This document shows, piece after piece, positions 16,856-25,849 of a stretch of DNA of 64,000 nt (within the stretch, counting starts at the first letter, position 1; each line of letters begins with the position of its first letter). The notes beneath the pieces were generated by a model that saw nothing but the letters and a program-made list of their open reading frames with translations, did no database searches and had not been told where the DNA came from. The stretch is from Hyphomicrobiales bacterium (GTDB lineage: Bacteria > Pseudomonadota > Alphaproteobacteria > Rhizobiales > Rhizobiaceae): NCBI GenBank assembly GCA_002401155.1, contig NVSG01000001.1:62001-126000 (forward strand). Reading direction: 5' to 3'. The translations under genes and the position numbers were made by a program.

Positions 16856-17929
16856 ATGCCCAGATTTCATTCGCTGACTGTTACCAACATTTCAAAAACT
16901 ATCCGTGATGCAGTGGTGGTTACCCTTGCTCCTGCACCGGATGATAAAGATGCATTTGATTTTCTTGCCGGACAGTATCTAACTTTCCGTCACGATTTTG
17001 ACGGCGAAGAATTGCGCCGTTCTTATTCCATTTGCGCGGGCAAGGATGAGGGCATGTTGCAAGTGGGCATCAAGCGTGTGGATGGCGGTGCGTTTTCCAC
17101 CTGGGCCAACACAGAAATCAAAGTCGGCGATACGCTGGAAGCCATGCCACCCATGGGAAATTTCCATACTCCAATTGAACCGAACAGCGCCAAAAACCAT
17201 CTCGGATTTGCCGGTGGATCAGGTATCACGCCAGTTCTGTCGATCATCAAAACCACTCTGGCGCAGGAACCCCATTCCTCTTTCACGCTGGTTTATGCAA
17301 ACCGCGCAGTCAACACCATCATGTTCCATGAGGAGTTGGAAGATTTAAAAAATCGCTATATGGGTCGCCTGAGCATCGTTCATATCCTTGAACATAATGC
17401 AGAGGAAAGCGAACTTTTCACCGGGCTTATAGACGCAAAAAAATGCGGCGAACTATTCAAACTCTGGATTGATATCAAAAGCGTCGACACCGCTTTTATC
17501 TGCGGCCCGGAACCAATGATGTTGGCAATCGTTGACGCGTTGAAAGATCAGGGTTTGAGCAAAGAGCAAATCAAGTTCGAACTATTCGGCAGCAATCAAC
17601 CCGGACGCGCGGCACAAAAAGCCGATACTATTGGCGACACCAAAGCCGGTGAACAAGTGGAAGCGACAATCACGCTGGATGGCACCACAAGAAATTTCAC
17701 CATGTCTATGAGCAGTACCGTACTTGAAGCTGCACGGGCCAATCAGATGGACGTACCCTTCGCCTGTCAGGCGGGCGTGTGCTCCACATGCCGCGCAAAA
17801 ATCATCGAAGGCGAAGTGGAAATGATGAACAACCATGCGCTGGAGGATTACGAGGTAGAGCAAGGCTACGTGCTCACCTGTCAATCTCTCCCAAGGAGTA
17901 AAGTGGTGGTGGTCGACTACGACCAGTGA
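16856..17929 (+). CDS. paaE: Phenylacetyl-CoA epoxidase reductase PaaE
   Basis: A 357-residue electron-transfer subunit. The N-terminal two thirds is a ferredoxin-NADP reductase unit with the FAD motif RRSYSICAG and a nucleotide-binding GGSGITPVLSI, plus CGPEPMMLAIVD. The C-terminal 90 residues are a plant-type 2Fe-2S ferredoxin with CQAGVCSTCRAK and a distant Cys in VLTCQSLP. The start at 16856 follows GATGAGGA and sits 10 bases after paaD; the longer frame from 16712 lies in paaD. It delivers electrons from NADPH to PaaA. Confidence 0.95.
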   Translation: MPRFHSLTVTNISKTIRDAVVVTLAPAPDDKDAFDFLAGQYLTFRHDFDGEELRRSYSICAGKDEGMLQVGIKRVDGGAFSTWANTEIKVGDTLEAMPPMGNFHTPIEPNSAKNHLGFAGGSGITPVLSIIKTTLAQEPHSSFTLVYANRAVNTIMFHEELEDLKNRYMGRLSIVHILEHNAEESELFTGLIDAKKCGELFKLWIDIKSVDTAFICGPEPMMLAIVDALKDQGLSKEQIKFELFGSNQPGRAAQKADTIGDTKAGEQVEATITLDGTTRNFTMSMSSTVLEAARANQMDVPFACQAGVCSTCRAKIIEGEVEMMNNHALEDYEVEQGYVLTCQSLPRSKVVVVDYDQ

Positions 17930-17970
17930 TCAGAATCTGTCTTGGTTAGCTTGAAGCATTTGATAGTTTA

Positions 17971-18078
17971 GGTGGCGAAGAGCCACCCGGCGCTAGCTGC
18001 GCCGCGCCTCGCAGGCCCGAGTGAAACGAGGATCGTCGTGAGAGCAAATAAACCTATATTGAGTCCGTCAAAGACGGA
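17971..18078. repeat. Train of hairpins between convergent paaE and paaK
   Basis: Several successive stem-loops: GGTGGC/GCCACC (17971-17987), CGGCGC/GCGCCG (17988-18004) and CCTCG/CGAGG (18007-18031). Nearest paaK is TCCGTC/GACGGA (18064-18078). The close packing suggests a mosaic of short palindromic elements serving as a two-way terminator. T-runs are absent, so intrinsic termination is not certain. Confidence 0.55.
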
Positions 18079-18084
18079 AACGAT

Positions 18085-19398
18085 CTAGCGTTCGGCGGGT
18101 CGGTTATCCACAACGCGGATCGCCTTGCCTTGTGATCGCGCTATTGTATCAGGGCTACCAACCACCACATCTGCGGAAACGCCTACCAGATCTTTGATGC
18201 TTTTGGCTAATGTTTTTGCCGCAACTTCGCGGCTTGCATCATCTGCTGCATCCCGGGTTGCTTCCACATGAACCCGCATCGCATCCATCCTGCCTGATCG
18301 ATAAAGTTCGATTTGGAAGTGTGCGGAGAGTTCCTTGATTGCCAGTATTTGCTCTTCGATTTGTGTGGGGAACACATTGACGCCGCGCAATATGATCATG
18401 TCGTCCGTGCGCCCTGTTATTTTCTCCATCCGCCGCATGCTACGCGCAGTACCTGGAAGCAATCGACTAAGATCGCGGGTACGATAGCGGATCATCGGCA
18501 TGCCTTCTTTGGTGAGCGTGGTAAAGACCAATTCGCCCATTTCTCCGTCTTCAACAGGTTCCCCGGTTTCAGGGTTGATGATCTCGGGATAAAAATGGTC
18601 TTCCCAAATATGCAAACCATCCTTGGTCTCAACGCATTCACTGGCAACGCCCGGGCCCATAATTTCTGACAGGCCATAAATATCAACCGCATGCATATCG
18701 AACGCCTGTTCAATTTCCTGACGCATGGCGTTAGTCCATGGCTCAGCCCCAAAAATTCCGACCTGAAGCGATGATGCGCGCGGGTCCAAACCTTCTTTAT
18801 GAAATTGCTCTAGAATATTGAGCATATAGGAAGGCGTCACCATGATCGCCTCAGGTTTAAAATCATTGATCAAAGTCACCTGCCTTGCGGTCATACCACC
18901 CGATACCGGCACAACCGTTGCCCCCAGTCGTTCAATCCCGTAATGCGCGCCCAAGCCACCGGTAAATAATCCATAACCATAAGCGTTGTGCACCATTTCG
19001 CCGGGCCGAACGCCAGCCGCCCGCAGGGAACGCGCTACCATATCGGCAAAGATATCGATATCCTTTTTTGTGTACCCCACCACCGTCGCTTTACCCGTGG
19101 TGCCGGAAGAAGCGTGCAATCGCATGATTTGTTCACGCGGCACAGCAAACAGACCAAAGGGATAATTATCCCGAAGATCAGTTTTCACCGTGAAGGGAAA
19201 CTTTGCCAGATCCTTCAAGCTTTTCAGATCGTCAGGATGGACACCATGTTCATCAAACCGCTTGCGATACATCGGTACGTTGTCATAGGCATGACGCACT
19301 GACCATTTCATACGCTCAAGCTGCAGCGCGGAAATTTCGTCGCGTGATGCTATCTCGATAGGGGCAAGCTCAGATTTTTTTGGTGTCAGGTCTTTCAT
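18085..19398 (-). CDS. paaK: Phenylacetate-CoA ligase
   Basis: A 437-residue AMP-forming ligase that makes phenylacetyl-CoA, the committed first step. It shows the P-loop-like LHASSGTTGKATVVGYT, the YGLSEIMGPGVA aromatic-substrate region, RYRTRDLSR and TGRTDDMIILRGVNVFP, all typical of PaaK. AGAGGA precedes the ATG. It is transcribed away from the paaZ side as paaG-paaI-paaK, and ends facing paaE. Confidence 0.95.
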   Translation of the reverse strand: MKDLTPKKSELAPIEIASRDEISALQLERMKWSVRHAYDNVPMYRKRFDEHGVHPDDLKSLKDLAKFPFTVKTDLRDNYPFGLFAVPREQIMRLHASSGTTGKATVVGYTKKDIDIFADMVARSLRAAGVRPGEMVHNAYGYGLFTGGLGAHYGIERLGATVVPVSGGMTARQVTLINDFKPEAIMVTPSYMLNILEQFHKEGLDPRASSLQVGIFGAEPWTNAMRQEIEQAFDMHAVDIYGLSEIMGPGVASECVETKDGLHIWEDHFYPEIINPETGEPVEDGEMGELVFTTLTKEGMPMIRYRTRDLSRLLPGTARSMRRMEKITGRTDDMIILRGVNVFPTQIEEQILAIKELSAHFQIELYRSGRMDAMRVHVEATRDAADDASREVAAKTLAKSIKDLVGVSADVVVGSPDTIARSQGKAIRVVDNRPAER

Positions 19399-19418
19399 TG
19401 TACCATTCCTCTAAGGAT

Positions 19419-19862
19419 TTATTCTGTCGGGGCTTCATCAAAGAGCGTTCCGCCGATGGAACGCGACAGTCCGCGAAATTCCGCAATAACGATGCCATCC
19501 TGATTTCGCACAACAACGTCATAAATGCCACTGCGCCCGGTCAGATTCCGCTCTGATGCTTCTGCGGTTAGATGATCCCCAACACGTCCCGGCGCCAGAT
19601 AAGTGATTGAATTATGCTGTGCCACGGTAACCTGATTACGGCTGTTACAGGCAAAAGCAAAGGCGCTGTCAGCAAGGGCAAAAGTAACTCCGCCATGGCA
19701 CGTGCCGTGGCCGTTGGCATGGTGAGCTTGCACGGTCAAAGACATGCTTGCTCGCCCCTCGCTAACGTCGCCAAGTTCAAATCCCATCCATGCAGAAGCA
19801 TTATCGCCCTTCCACATGGCTTCCGCGGCCGTGCGTGCGCGCTCATCAGCTGACATTATCAT
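19419..19862 (-). CDS. paaI: Hydroxyphenylacetyl-CoA thioesterase PaaI
   Basis: A 147-residue hotdog-fold thioesterase. The active-site segment GHGTCHGGVTFALADSAFAF and the preceding NGHGT loop are PaaI hallmarks. It hydrolyses dead-end CoA thioesters, freeing CoA when the pathway stalls. The ATG overlaps the paaG stop as ATGA; a second ATG two codons later is equally possible. Twenty bases separate it from paaK, so paaG-paaI-paaK is an operon. Confidence 0.92.
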   Translation of the reverse strand: MIMSADERARTAAEAMWKGDNASAWMGFELGDVSEGRASMSLTVQAHHANGHGTCHGGVTFALADSAFAFACNSRNQVTVAQHNSITYLAPGRVGDHLTAEASERNLTGRSGIYDVVVRNQDGIVIAEFRGLSRSIGGTLFDEAPTE

Positions 19863-20647
19863 GATTTAACCCCTGTAAAATTGGCCTTACGCTTACCCAA
19901 AAACGCAGCAACGCCTTCAGCATAGTCTGGTGTCTCACCGCAAATTTTCTGTAATTTAGCTTCCATATCCAATTGCTCATCAAGTGAATTGGTGGCGGCG
20001 GCCTGAATTGCCTGCTTAGTCAGGCCCAGCCCGACCGTAGGCCCATTGGCCAGATTTTTGGTTAGTTCACGCGCTTCTTCCATAAGCGTCTCGCCCGGAA
20101 CTGCTTTCCATATCATTCCCCATTGCTGGGCTTGTGCAGCTAAAACCGGTTCTGCAGTGAGCGCAATTGCCTTGGCACGCGCCTCACCAATCAAATGAGG
20201 TAGCGACCAACTACCTCCAGCATCAGGCACCAATCCCACTTTGGCAAATGACTGAATGAATTTGGCACCTTCTGCTGCCAACACAATATCGCAGGCAAGG
20301 GCAATGTTCACCCCCGCGCCAGCCGCAACTCCGTTGACGGCGCAAATCACAGGAAATTCCAATGACCGGATCAAGCGTATTAGCGGGTTATAGAATGTTT
20401 CAATGGTTTGGCTTAAATCCGGTTTTGCATCCATTTTTTCTGGATCGCGATCGCCAAGATCCTGCCCGGCACAAAAACCGCGCCCAGCCCCCGTTAAAAG
20501 GATAGCGCGCATACCTTCATCACGCGCATTCTCGAAAATTTTGCGTAAAGACAAATGCATTTCATCGTTGAAACTGTTCAATCTCTCCGGGCGGTTTAGT
20601 GTAATTTCACACCAATTTTCGTGGGTAACCACAACTATGGAACTCAT
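19859..20647 (-). CDS. paaG: 1,2-epoxyphenylacetyl-CoA isomerase PaaG (enoyl-CoA hydratase/isomerase family)
   Basis: A 262-residue crotonase-fold enzyme. The start at 20647 follows GGGAGGA; the longer frame to 20668 adds seven residues with no ribosome site. The oxyanion-hole motif GAGRGFCAGQDLGDR, AVNGVAAGAGVNIALACD and the KVGLVPDAGGSWSLP region with the conserved Asp fit PaaG rather than PaaF. It converts the ring epoxide to the oxepin. First gene of the leftward operon, divergent from paaZ. Confidence 0.9.
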   Translation of the reverse strand: MSSIVVVTHENWCEITLNRPERLNSFNDEMHLSLRKIFENARDEGMRAILLTGAGRGFCAGQDLGDRDPEKMDAKPDLSQTIETFYNPLIRLIRSLEFPVICAVNGVAAGAGVNIALACDIVLAAEGAKFIQSFAKVGLVPDAGGSWSLPHLIGEARAKAIALTAEPVLAAQAQQWGMIWKAVPGETLMEEARELTKNLANGPTVGLGLTKQAIQAAATNSLDEQLDMEAKLQKICGETPDYAEGVAAFLGKRKANFTGVKS

Positions 20648-20692
20648 CAAATTGTCCTCCCTGAACAAAATTTCAGTTAGAGTATTTACATA

Positions 20693-20708
20693 GACCGACT
20701 AGTTGGTC
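20693..20708. promoter_or_regulatory. Probable PaaR operator 3 (paaG-paaZ region)
   Basis: GACCGACTAGTTGGTC is a 16-base near-perfect palindrome (reverse complement GACCAACTAGTCGGTC) followed by AAT, 45 bases upstream of the paaG start. It has the same arms and spacing as the site at 13996. Regulation by the TetR protein is inferred from recurrence at two paa divergent promoters. Confidence 0.6.
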
Positions 20709-20815
20709 AATTATAAAACCATTGAAAATTATGTTACAAAAAATCCGTCACACCTGCTTTTGAATAGAACTCTTTCTGGTTAAAAATCAATACTCTGCTT
20801 CGTGACATCAGCTAG

Positions 20816-20832
20816 TCGATTAGCGTAATCGA
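20816..20832. promoter_or_regulatory. 17-base palindrome upstream of paaZ
   Basis: TCGATTA-GCG-TAATCGA is a perfect 7+7 inverted repeat 38 bases before the paaZ ATG. It is unlike the GACC...GGTC sites, so a second regulator is possible, and PaaX is encoded just downstream of paaZ. Overlap with a -10 region would make it a repressor site. No experimental support is available here. Confidence 0.45.
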
Positions 20833-20870
20833 TCAAACATTTATTAGTCTCATTCAAGTTAGGACATTGC

Positions 20871-22901
20871 ATGACAATTCAGGACATTAGCAGTTTTGCG
20901 GCAGGGTCGTGGGTGCCTCCGGGCAACGATGCCAGAACAATTTTTAGCGCCGTTACCGGCGAAGCGATCGCGCGGGCAGGCAATAATTCTCTGGATGTGC
21001 AGGCCATGCTCGATCATGCAAAAACACTTGGTGGGCAGGCATTGCGAGACATGACCTTTCATGATCGTGCGCGCATGTTAAAGGCGTTAGCGCTACATCT
21101 GGAACAGCATAAACAGATGCTTTACGAGTTGTCCTTTAATACCGGCACCACCCAAAATGACAATCTAATTGATATTGATGGCGGTATCGGAACGTTGCTT
21201 GTTTACGCCTCAAAGGGTCGGCGGGAACTACCGGATTCAAAAATCTATCTGGACGGCGATATCGAGAAATTATCGCGTAAAGGCAGTTTTCTTGGCCAGC
21301 ATATTGCAACACCGCTGCAAGGGGTGGCGGTGCACATTAATGCCTTCAATTTCCCGGTCTGGGGAATGCTGGAAAAGCTGGCCCCTACCCTGTTGGCCGG
21401 TGTTCCAGCCATTGTAAAACCTGCTACGACCACTTGCTATGTGACAGAACTGTGCGTGCGCTTAATGATTGAAAGCGATATTCTGCCAAACGGTGCATTG
21501 CAATTGGTTGCTGGAGGTCTGGGCGACATGCTGGACCGGATGACGGGGCAAGATGTGGTTGCCTTTACCGGCTCTGCCGATACAGCTCTAAAGCTGCGCT
21601 CCAATCCAAATATCTTGAAAAATTCCGTCAGATTTACGGCAGAACAGGACAGCCTGAATGCTTCAATCCTTGGGCCTGATGTAAACCCAGGAACAGAAGA
21701 GTTCGATCTTTTCGTCAAAGAAGTCGCCCGTGAAATGACCACGAAAGCGGGTCAAAAATGCACAGCAATTCGCCGGATCATTGCACCAGAACATCATGTC
21801 GAAGCGGTAATTGAGGCCGTCTCCGGCCGATTGAGCAAAACAACGATTGGCGATCCAAAACTAAAAGACACCCGTATGGGCGCGCTTGTTTCTGCCGAAC
21901 AAAAACGCGACGTACTTGAAAAAGTTGCAGCCATTGCCGAGGAAGCTTCCCGGGTATTTGGTGATCCGGATAGTTTCGAAATTAACGGAGCAGATGCTGA
22001 AAAAGGTGCGTTTGTGCCGCCAATGTTGTTCCATTGCTCCAACCCGGACAAAGCAATAAACATCCACACAATAGAGGCTTTTGGCCCCGTTTCCACAATT
22101 ATGGGATATCGCGATCTTGATCACGCAATTACGCTCGCAAACAAGGGCGGAGGCAGCCTTGTAGCCTCGGTTATCACCAATGACGTTGATGTTGCAAAAC
22201 AAGTGGTGTTGGGAGCAGCCTCCTTCCATGGCCGGCTATATTTTAACAATGCCACATCCATGAAAGAAAGCACCGGGCACGGTTCTCCCTTGCCGCATAT
22301 GGTTCATGGCGGTCCGGGCCGTGCTGGAGGCGGTGAAGAACTAGGCGGCATTCGAGGTGTTATGCACTACATGCAGCGCACGGCAATTCAGGGTAGCCCG
22401 GACATATTGACAGCAATTAGCGATCAATGGGTGCCGGGGGCTACAGAAATTCAGACAAGCGATCACCCCTTTACCAAACGATTTGACGAATTGCGGATCG
22501 GCGAAACCATTCACACCAACCCTCGCGAAATTCTGGATTCCGATATCAAGCATTTTGCCGAATTTACCGGCGATAACTTCTACGCGCATATGGATGACGA
22601 GGCCGCCGCTGCAAATCCATTCTTCCCGGGCCGTGTGGCCCATGGGTATTTGTTGTTATCCTTTGCTGCCGGATTGTTTGTCGAACCAAATCCCGGGCCG
22701 ATTTTGGCAAATACCGGGCTTAACAATCTTCGTTTCATGAAACCGGTCGTGCCCGGAGACAGTATTCAGGTACGCCTTACCGTGAAGAAGAAAACCAGAC
22801 GAAATGATGAATATGGCGAAGTACTCTGGCATGTCACGCTAACTAATCAGAACAGCGAGATGGTTGCGGAATACGAATTATTGACAATGGTCGCCTATTA
22901 G
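20871..22901 (+). CDS. paaZ: Oxepin-CoA hydrolase / 3-oxo-5,6-dehydrosuberyl-CoA semialdehyde dehydrogenase
   Basis: A 676-residue fusion enzyme that opens the oxepin ring and oxidises the aldehyde. The N-terminal aldehyde dehydrogenase domain (about 1-520) has the catalytic glutamate in [11 protein letters not shown] and the nucleophile Cys297 in [11 protein letters not shown]. The C-terminal MaoC-like (R)-hydratase domain (about 545-676) has Asp568 and His573 in [11 protein letters not shown], followed by [10 protein letters not shown]. Both active sites are complete. TAGGACA sits before the ATG. Divergent from paaG. Confidence 0.95.
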   Translation: MTIQDISSFAAGSWVPPGNDARTIFSAVTGEAIARAGNNSLDVQAMLDHAKTLGGQALRDMTFHDRARMLKALALHLEQHKQMLYELSFNTGTTQNDNLIDIDGGIGTLLVYASKGRRELPDSKIYLDGDIEKLSRKGSFLGQHIATPLQGVAVHINAFNFPVWGMLEKLAPTLLAGVPAIVKPATTTCYVTELCVRLMIESDILPNGALQLVAGGLGDMLDRMTGQDVVAFTGSADTALKLRSNPNILKNSVRFTAEQDSLNASILGPDVNPGTEEFDLFVKEVAREMTTKAGQKCTAIRRIIAPEHHVEAVIEAVSGRLSKTTIGDPKLKDTRMGALVSAEQKRDVLEKVAAIAEEASRVFGDPDSFEINGADAEKGAFVPPMLFHCSNPDKAINIHTIEAFGPVSTIMGYRDLDHAITLANKGGGSLVASVITNDVDVAKQVVLGAASFHGRLYFNNATSMKESTGHGSPLPHMVHGGPGRAGGGEELGGIRGVMHYMQRTAIQGSPDILTAISDQWVPGATEIQTSDHPFTKRFDELRIGETIHTNPREILDSDIKHFAEFTGDNFYAHMDDEAAAANPFFPGRVAHGYLLLSFAAGLFVEPNPGPILANTGLNNLRFMKPVVPGDSIQVRLTVKKKTRRNDEYGEVLWHVTLTNQNSEMVAEYELLTMVAY

Positions 22902-22949
22902 AATGGGTACTCATTTCATCGATGTTCATATTTAGTAGCGATACGGCCA

Positions 22950-23807
22950 ATGGCTCTTTATAACACTCATATGACAGGTGATGAATTGCGTTTGGTTGAC
23001 TATACAATATCGGCTTTGGCACATCGCGAGCAGACAAAAGTCTGGTCGGTGATCGTCACCATTTTTGGTGACCTCACGAAGAATCAGGGCGATGAGATCA
23101 GCGGCCCTCTCCTTTCAATGATTATGGAAAAGATCGGTATTCGCCCCGAAGCGATGCGGGTAGCCATCCACCGTTTGCGCAAAGATAACTGGATTGAAAG
23201 TCGCAAGGAAGGCCGTGTCAGCCAGTACCGCCTCTCTGCAAAGGGCTATGCTGAATCCGAAGCTGCACGCCCAAGAATATATGCAAGCGTTCAAGCGCTG
23301 GACCAAAACAGTGGCAAAGACTGGCATCTTTTGTTGCAGGAACCGGGGAAGGATTTTGGGCAAAGAGATCCCAATCAAATTGAAATTGTTCCAAACACCT
23401 TCTTGGGAACGGGACTGGCAAAGCAAACCCCTTCTGGAGCGTTTGTAATTCAATTTACGGACCTCAATGCCCCTGAGTGGGTAAAGCAGAAAATTTTACC
23501 CAATGCGCTGCTATCAGCTTATGAACAGTTTCAGCTTTCATTGACCAAAATATCTGAAAAGCTCCTTAGTCAGTCGCAACCAAATCGATTGGAAGCGGCA
23601 ATTATACGGATATTGATTATTCATAACTGGCGCCGGCTTTTGTTGCGTCACCCTGAGGCCGCTGATGCTTTCTTCCCAGATAGCTGGGCTGGTAGGGAAT
23701 GCCGCAAACTGGTCACATCCATTTTGGCAAAATTGCCTGAAAATAATTTGGATGCTCTATCTCGGGAATTGGAAACGAGTCAAAAACCTACAGTTAGAAA
23801 GTTATGA
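22950..23807 (+). CDS. paaX: PaaX-family transcriptional repressor
   Basis: A 285-residue PaaX regulator. The N-terminal winged helix contains KVWSVIVTIFGDL, EISGPLL and GIRPEAMRVAIHRLRKDNWI, the typical PaaX recognition region. PaaX binds phenylacetyl-CoA in E. coli. The start is uncertain: 22950 or 22971, neither with a good ribosome site. It follows paaZ by 48 bases and precedes the P450 by ten, suggesting paaZ-paaX-P450 are cotranscribed. Having both PaaX and a TetR-type PaaR in one cluster is notable. Confidence 0.9.
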   Translation: MALYNTHMTGDELRLVDYTISALAHREQTKVWSVIVTIFGDLTKNQGDEISGPLLSMIMEKIGIRPEAMRVAIHRLRKDNWIESRKEGRVSQYRLSAKGYAESEAARPRIYASVQALDQNSGKDWHLLLQEPGKDFGQRDPNQIEIVPNTFLGTGLAKQTPSGAFVIQFTDLNAPEWVKQKILPNALLSAYEQFQLSLTKISEKLLSQSQPNRLEAAIIRILIIHNWRRLLLRHPEAADAFFPDSWAGRECRKLVTSILAKLPENNLDALSRELETSQKPTVRKL

Positions 23808-23817
23808 GAACGGGAAA

Positions 23818-25065
23818 ATGTTAAACAAATATACTAATATTGAAACCGCCCCAGAGACAATTCTGAAGTCCTTTGATCTTCGCGACTTGCCCACTTCTTT
23901 CTATGACAATCCGTTTCCGACCTATCATATGGCACGACGCGAACAGCCAGTGTTCCATTTGCCTGATGAGGGTGGAATATTTTTGACGCGTTTTAAGGAT
24001 TTAGACCGTGTCTACAAAGATACCGCCATTTTTTCTTCAGACAAGAATATTGACTTCAAACCGAAGTTTGGCGACAGCCCTCTCTTTGATCACCACACCA
24101 GCACTCTGGTTTTCAATGATGCTCCCCTTCATACGAGGGTTAGAAAAACCATCGTTGGTGCCCTTGCTCCGCGAGCACTAAAACCTCTAGGACCGCAAAT
24201 TGAAAACTACGTAGATGAAATCTTGACCGGGATTAATGAGGGCGATGTTTTTGATGCAGTAGACGATTATGCATCATTGCTGCCAATTCGTGTGATTGGC
24301 GATATGTTGTCAGTACCAGAAGATGAACGTGATCCTTTGCGCAATTGGTCGTTGTTGATTTTGGGGGCACTAGAACCAAAAATTTCTGACGAACAATTTA
24401 TAAAGGGCAACGAAGCCGTTTCTGAATTCTTACAATATCTGGAGGAAATTGTTGCGCGGCGAAAAATTGAAATGAACGATGATGATGACGATTTGCTTGC
24501 CCGACTTATCCGCGTTGTCGAAGGTAATGACGGTCTGTTGCACCACGAATTGCTGCAAAACTGCATTTTTCTTCTGAACGCCGGGCACGAAACCACGACC
24601 AATTTAATTTCTAGTGGTCTGCTTACTCTGTCCCGATTGCCAGAAGTCATCCGCGAATTGAACGACGATCCCTCTCTATGGGGAAAGGCGGTAGAGGAGA
24701 TATTGCGTCTGGAAAGTCCAAACCAGCTCGGCAATCGCCGTGCGGTGGTGGAATTTGAAATTGATGGCCAGACCTTTCCAAAAGGGACGCCCGTCACCTT
24801 GTGTATCGGAGCTGCAAACAGAGACCCAGACGTCTTTGATCAGCCTGACAATTTCATTCTTGATCGAGGACGTTTCACTCATTTTGCGTTTGCCGGTGGC
24901 CCTCACCTCTGTGCAGGCCTAACCGTTGCCCGAATTGAGGGGCGCATTGCTCTTTCCAAGATTTTTGAAAAATTTCCAAATTTGCATGTGGACGGTACCA
25001 TCAAACGCGCCAGGCGGGCCCGCTTTCGTGGCTTTGACTACCTTCCCATGAAAGCAGCAAGATAA
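23818..25065 (+). CDS. Cytochrome P450 next to paaX
   Basis: A 415-residue soluble bacterial P450. The I-helix oxygen-activation motif AGHETT is at residues 255-260, the K-helix ExxR is in EEILRLES, and the haem loop FAGGPHLCAG holds the cysteine ligand Cys365. The start at 23818 is preceded by GAGAACGGGAAA and lies ten bases after paaX; a longer frame from 23665 lies inside paaX. No ferredoxin or reductase lies beside it, so electrons must come from elsewhere, perhaps PaaE (speculative). The substrate is unknown; an aromatic acid is suggested by context. It is the last intact gene before IS debris. Confidence 0.93.
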   Translation: MLNKYTNIETAPETILKSFDLRDLPTSFYDNPFPTYHMARREQPVFHLPDEGGIFLTRFKDLDRVYKDTAIFSSDKNIDFKPKFGDSPLFDHHTSTLVFNDAPLHTRVRKTIVGALAPRALKPLGPQIENYVDEILTGINEGDVFDAVDDYASLLPIRVIGDMLSVPEDERDPLRNWSLLILGALEPKISDEQFIKGNEAVSEFLQYLEEIVARRKIEMNDDDDDLLARLIRVVEGNDGLLHHELLQNCIFLLNAGHETTTNLISSGLLTLSRLPEVIRELNDDPSLWGKAVEEILRLESPNQLGNRRAVVEFEIDGQTFPKGTPVTLCIGAANRDPDVFDQPDNFILDRGRFTHFAFAGGPHLCAGLTVARIEGRIALSKIFEKFPNLHVDGTIKRARRARFRGFDYLPMKAAR

Positions 25066-25381
25066 CTTAGAAAATGGTATCAAACAGACAAAATAGCCAG
25101 CATTTTGAATTTCGCAACCTTGTCTAAATTCCGAATTATGACGAAATTTGCAACCCTAAACAGCCCCTAGTTTTCTAGACACCTTGTCGGTTCAGTTTCT
25201 GTTGTTTTTCAAATTCGATTGGCGACAACATGCCATTTCTAACATGCTTGCGTTTTGGATTGTAAAACATTTCGATGTATTCGAACATATCCTGACGCGT
25301 TTCATCTCTGGTTTTGTACAATCTCCGACGGATGCGTTCACGCTTCAGTAGATTGAAGAAACTCTCCGCAACTGCGTTATC

Positions 25382-25418
25382 CTCTGCCCGGCAGGCAATG
25401 CTTGCATTGCTGAGAGGG
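25382..25418 (-). repeat. Palindromic mini-element copy 2 in the transposase
   Basis: A 37-base insert read leftward as CCCTCTCAGCAATGC, then AA, then GCATTGCCTGCCGGGCAGAG. The core GCAATGC/GCATTGC is a perfect inverted repeat, and the outer CTCT/AGAG also pair. Excising it restores the transposase frame between HIS and ASP codons. Confidence 0.7.
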
Positions 25419-25442
25419 ATGGCAGTTTCCGCGCCTGCTCAT

Positions 25443-25480
25443 GTATCACCCGGAAAGCGATGCATGGCATCGCTGAGAGG
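25443..25480 (-). repeat. Palindromic mini-element copy 1 in the transposase
   Basis: A 38-base insert, leftward CCTCTCAGCGATGC, then CAT, then GCATCGCTTTCCGGGTGATAC. It aligns with the copy at 25382 through CCTCTCAGC(G/A)ATGC...GCAT(C/T)GC and CCGGG. The two copies are 24 bases apart. They resemble REP-like palindromic units; I do not recognise the family. Confidence 0.7.
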
Positions 25481-25849
25481 GCTGTATTCCAAGTTTTGAT
25501 GTTTTAGAAACAAAAACCATTCAATGCTGGTGAATTGTGATCCTTGGTCCGAGTGTATCAAGACCTTACTTTTCGGTTTTCTACACCATACCGCCATCAA
25601 TAATGCTTGTATGACAAGTTCCGTGGTTTGGCGACTTTGCATGGCCCATCCCACAACACGTCGAGAGTACAAATCGATAACAACCGCTAGATACGCGAAT
25701 CCTTCATAGGTTTTTATGTACGCGATATCAATAACCCAGAAGCGATCGGGGGCGCCGGCATTAAACTGCCGATCCAGCGCATTCTTGATCACGGCAGAAA
25801 GTTTGCCATCATTCAGACATCGTCCGAAACATACGAAGACGTTTGCCAA

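Larger units (their letters stand above)
25175..25849 (-). pseudogene. IS3-family transposase (OrfB, DDE) remnant broken by two palindromic insertions
   Basis: Reading leftward, the frame has the integrase core NAGAPDRFWVIDIAYIKTYE, YSRRVVGWAMQSR and HSDQGSQFTSIEW, with two of the DDE acids. It then breaks inside NLEYS. Removing two inserts restores the standard MSRRGNCH-(E)DNAVAESFFNLLKRERIRR and YNPKRKHVRNGMLSPIEFE, with the third acid and a TAG at 25175. The upstream half of OrfB and all of OrfA are gone. The element is dead. No inverted terminal repeats were identified. Confidence 0.85.
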
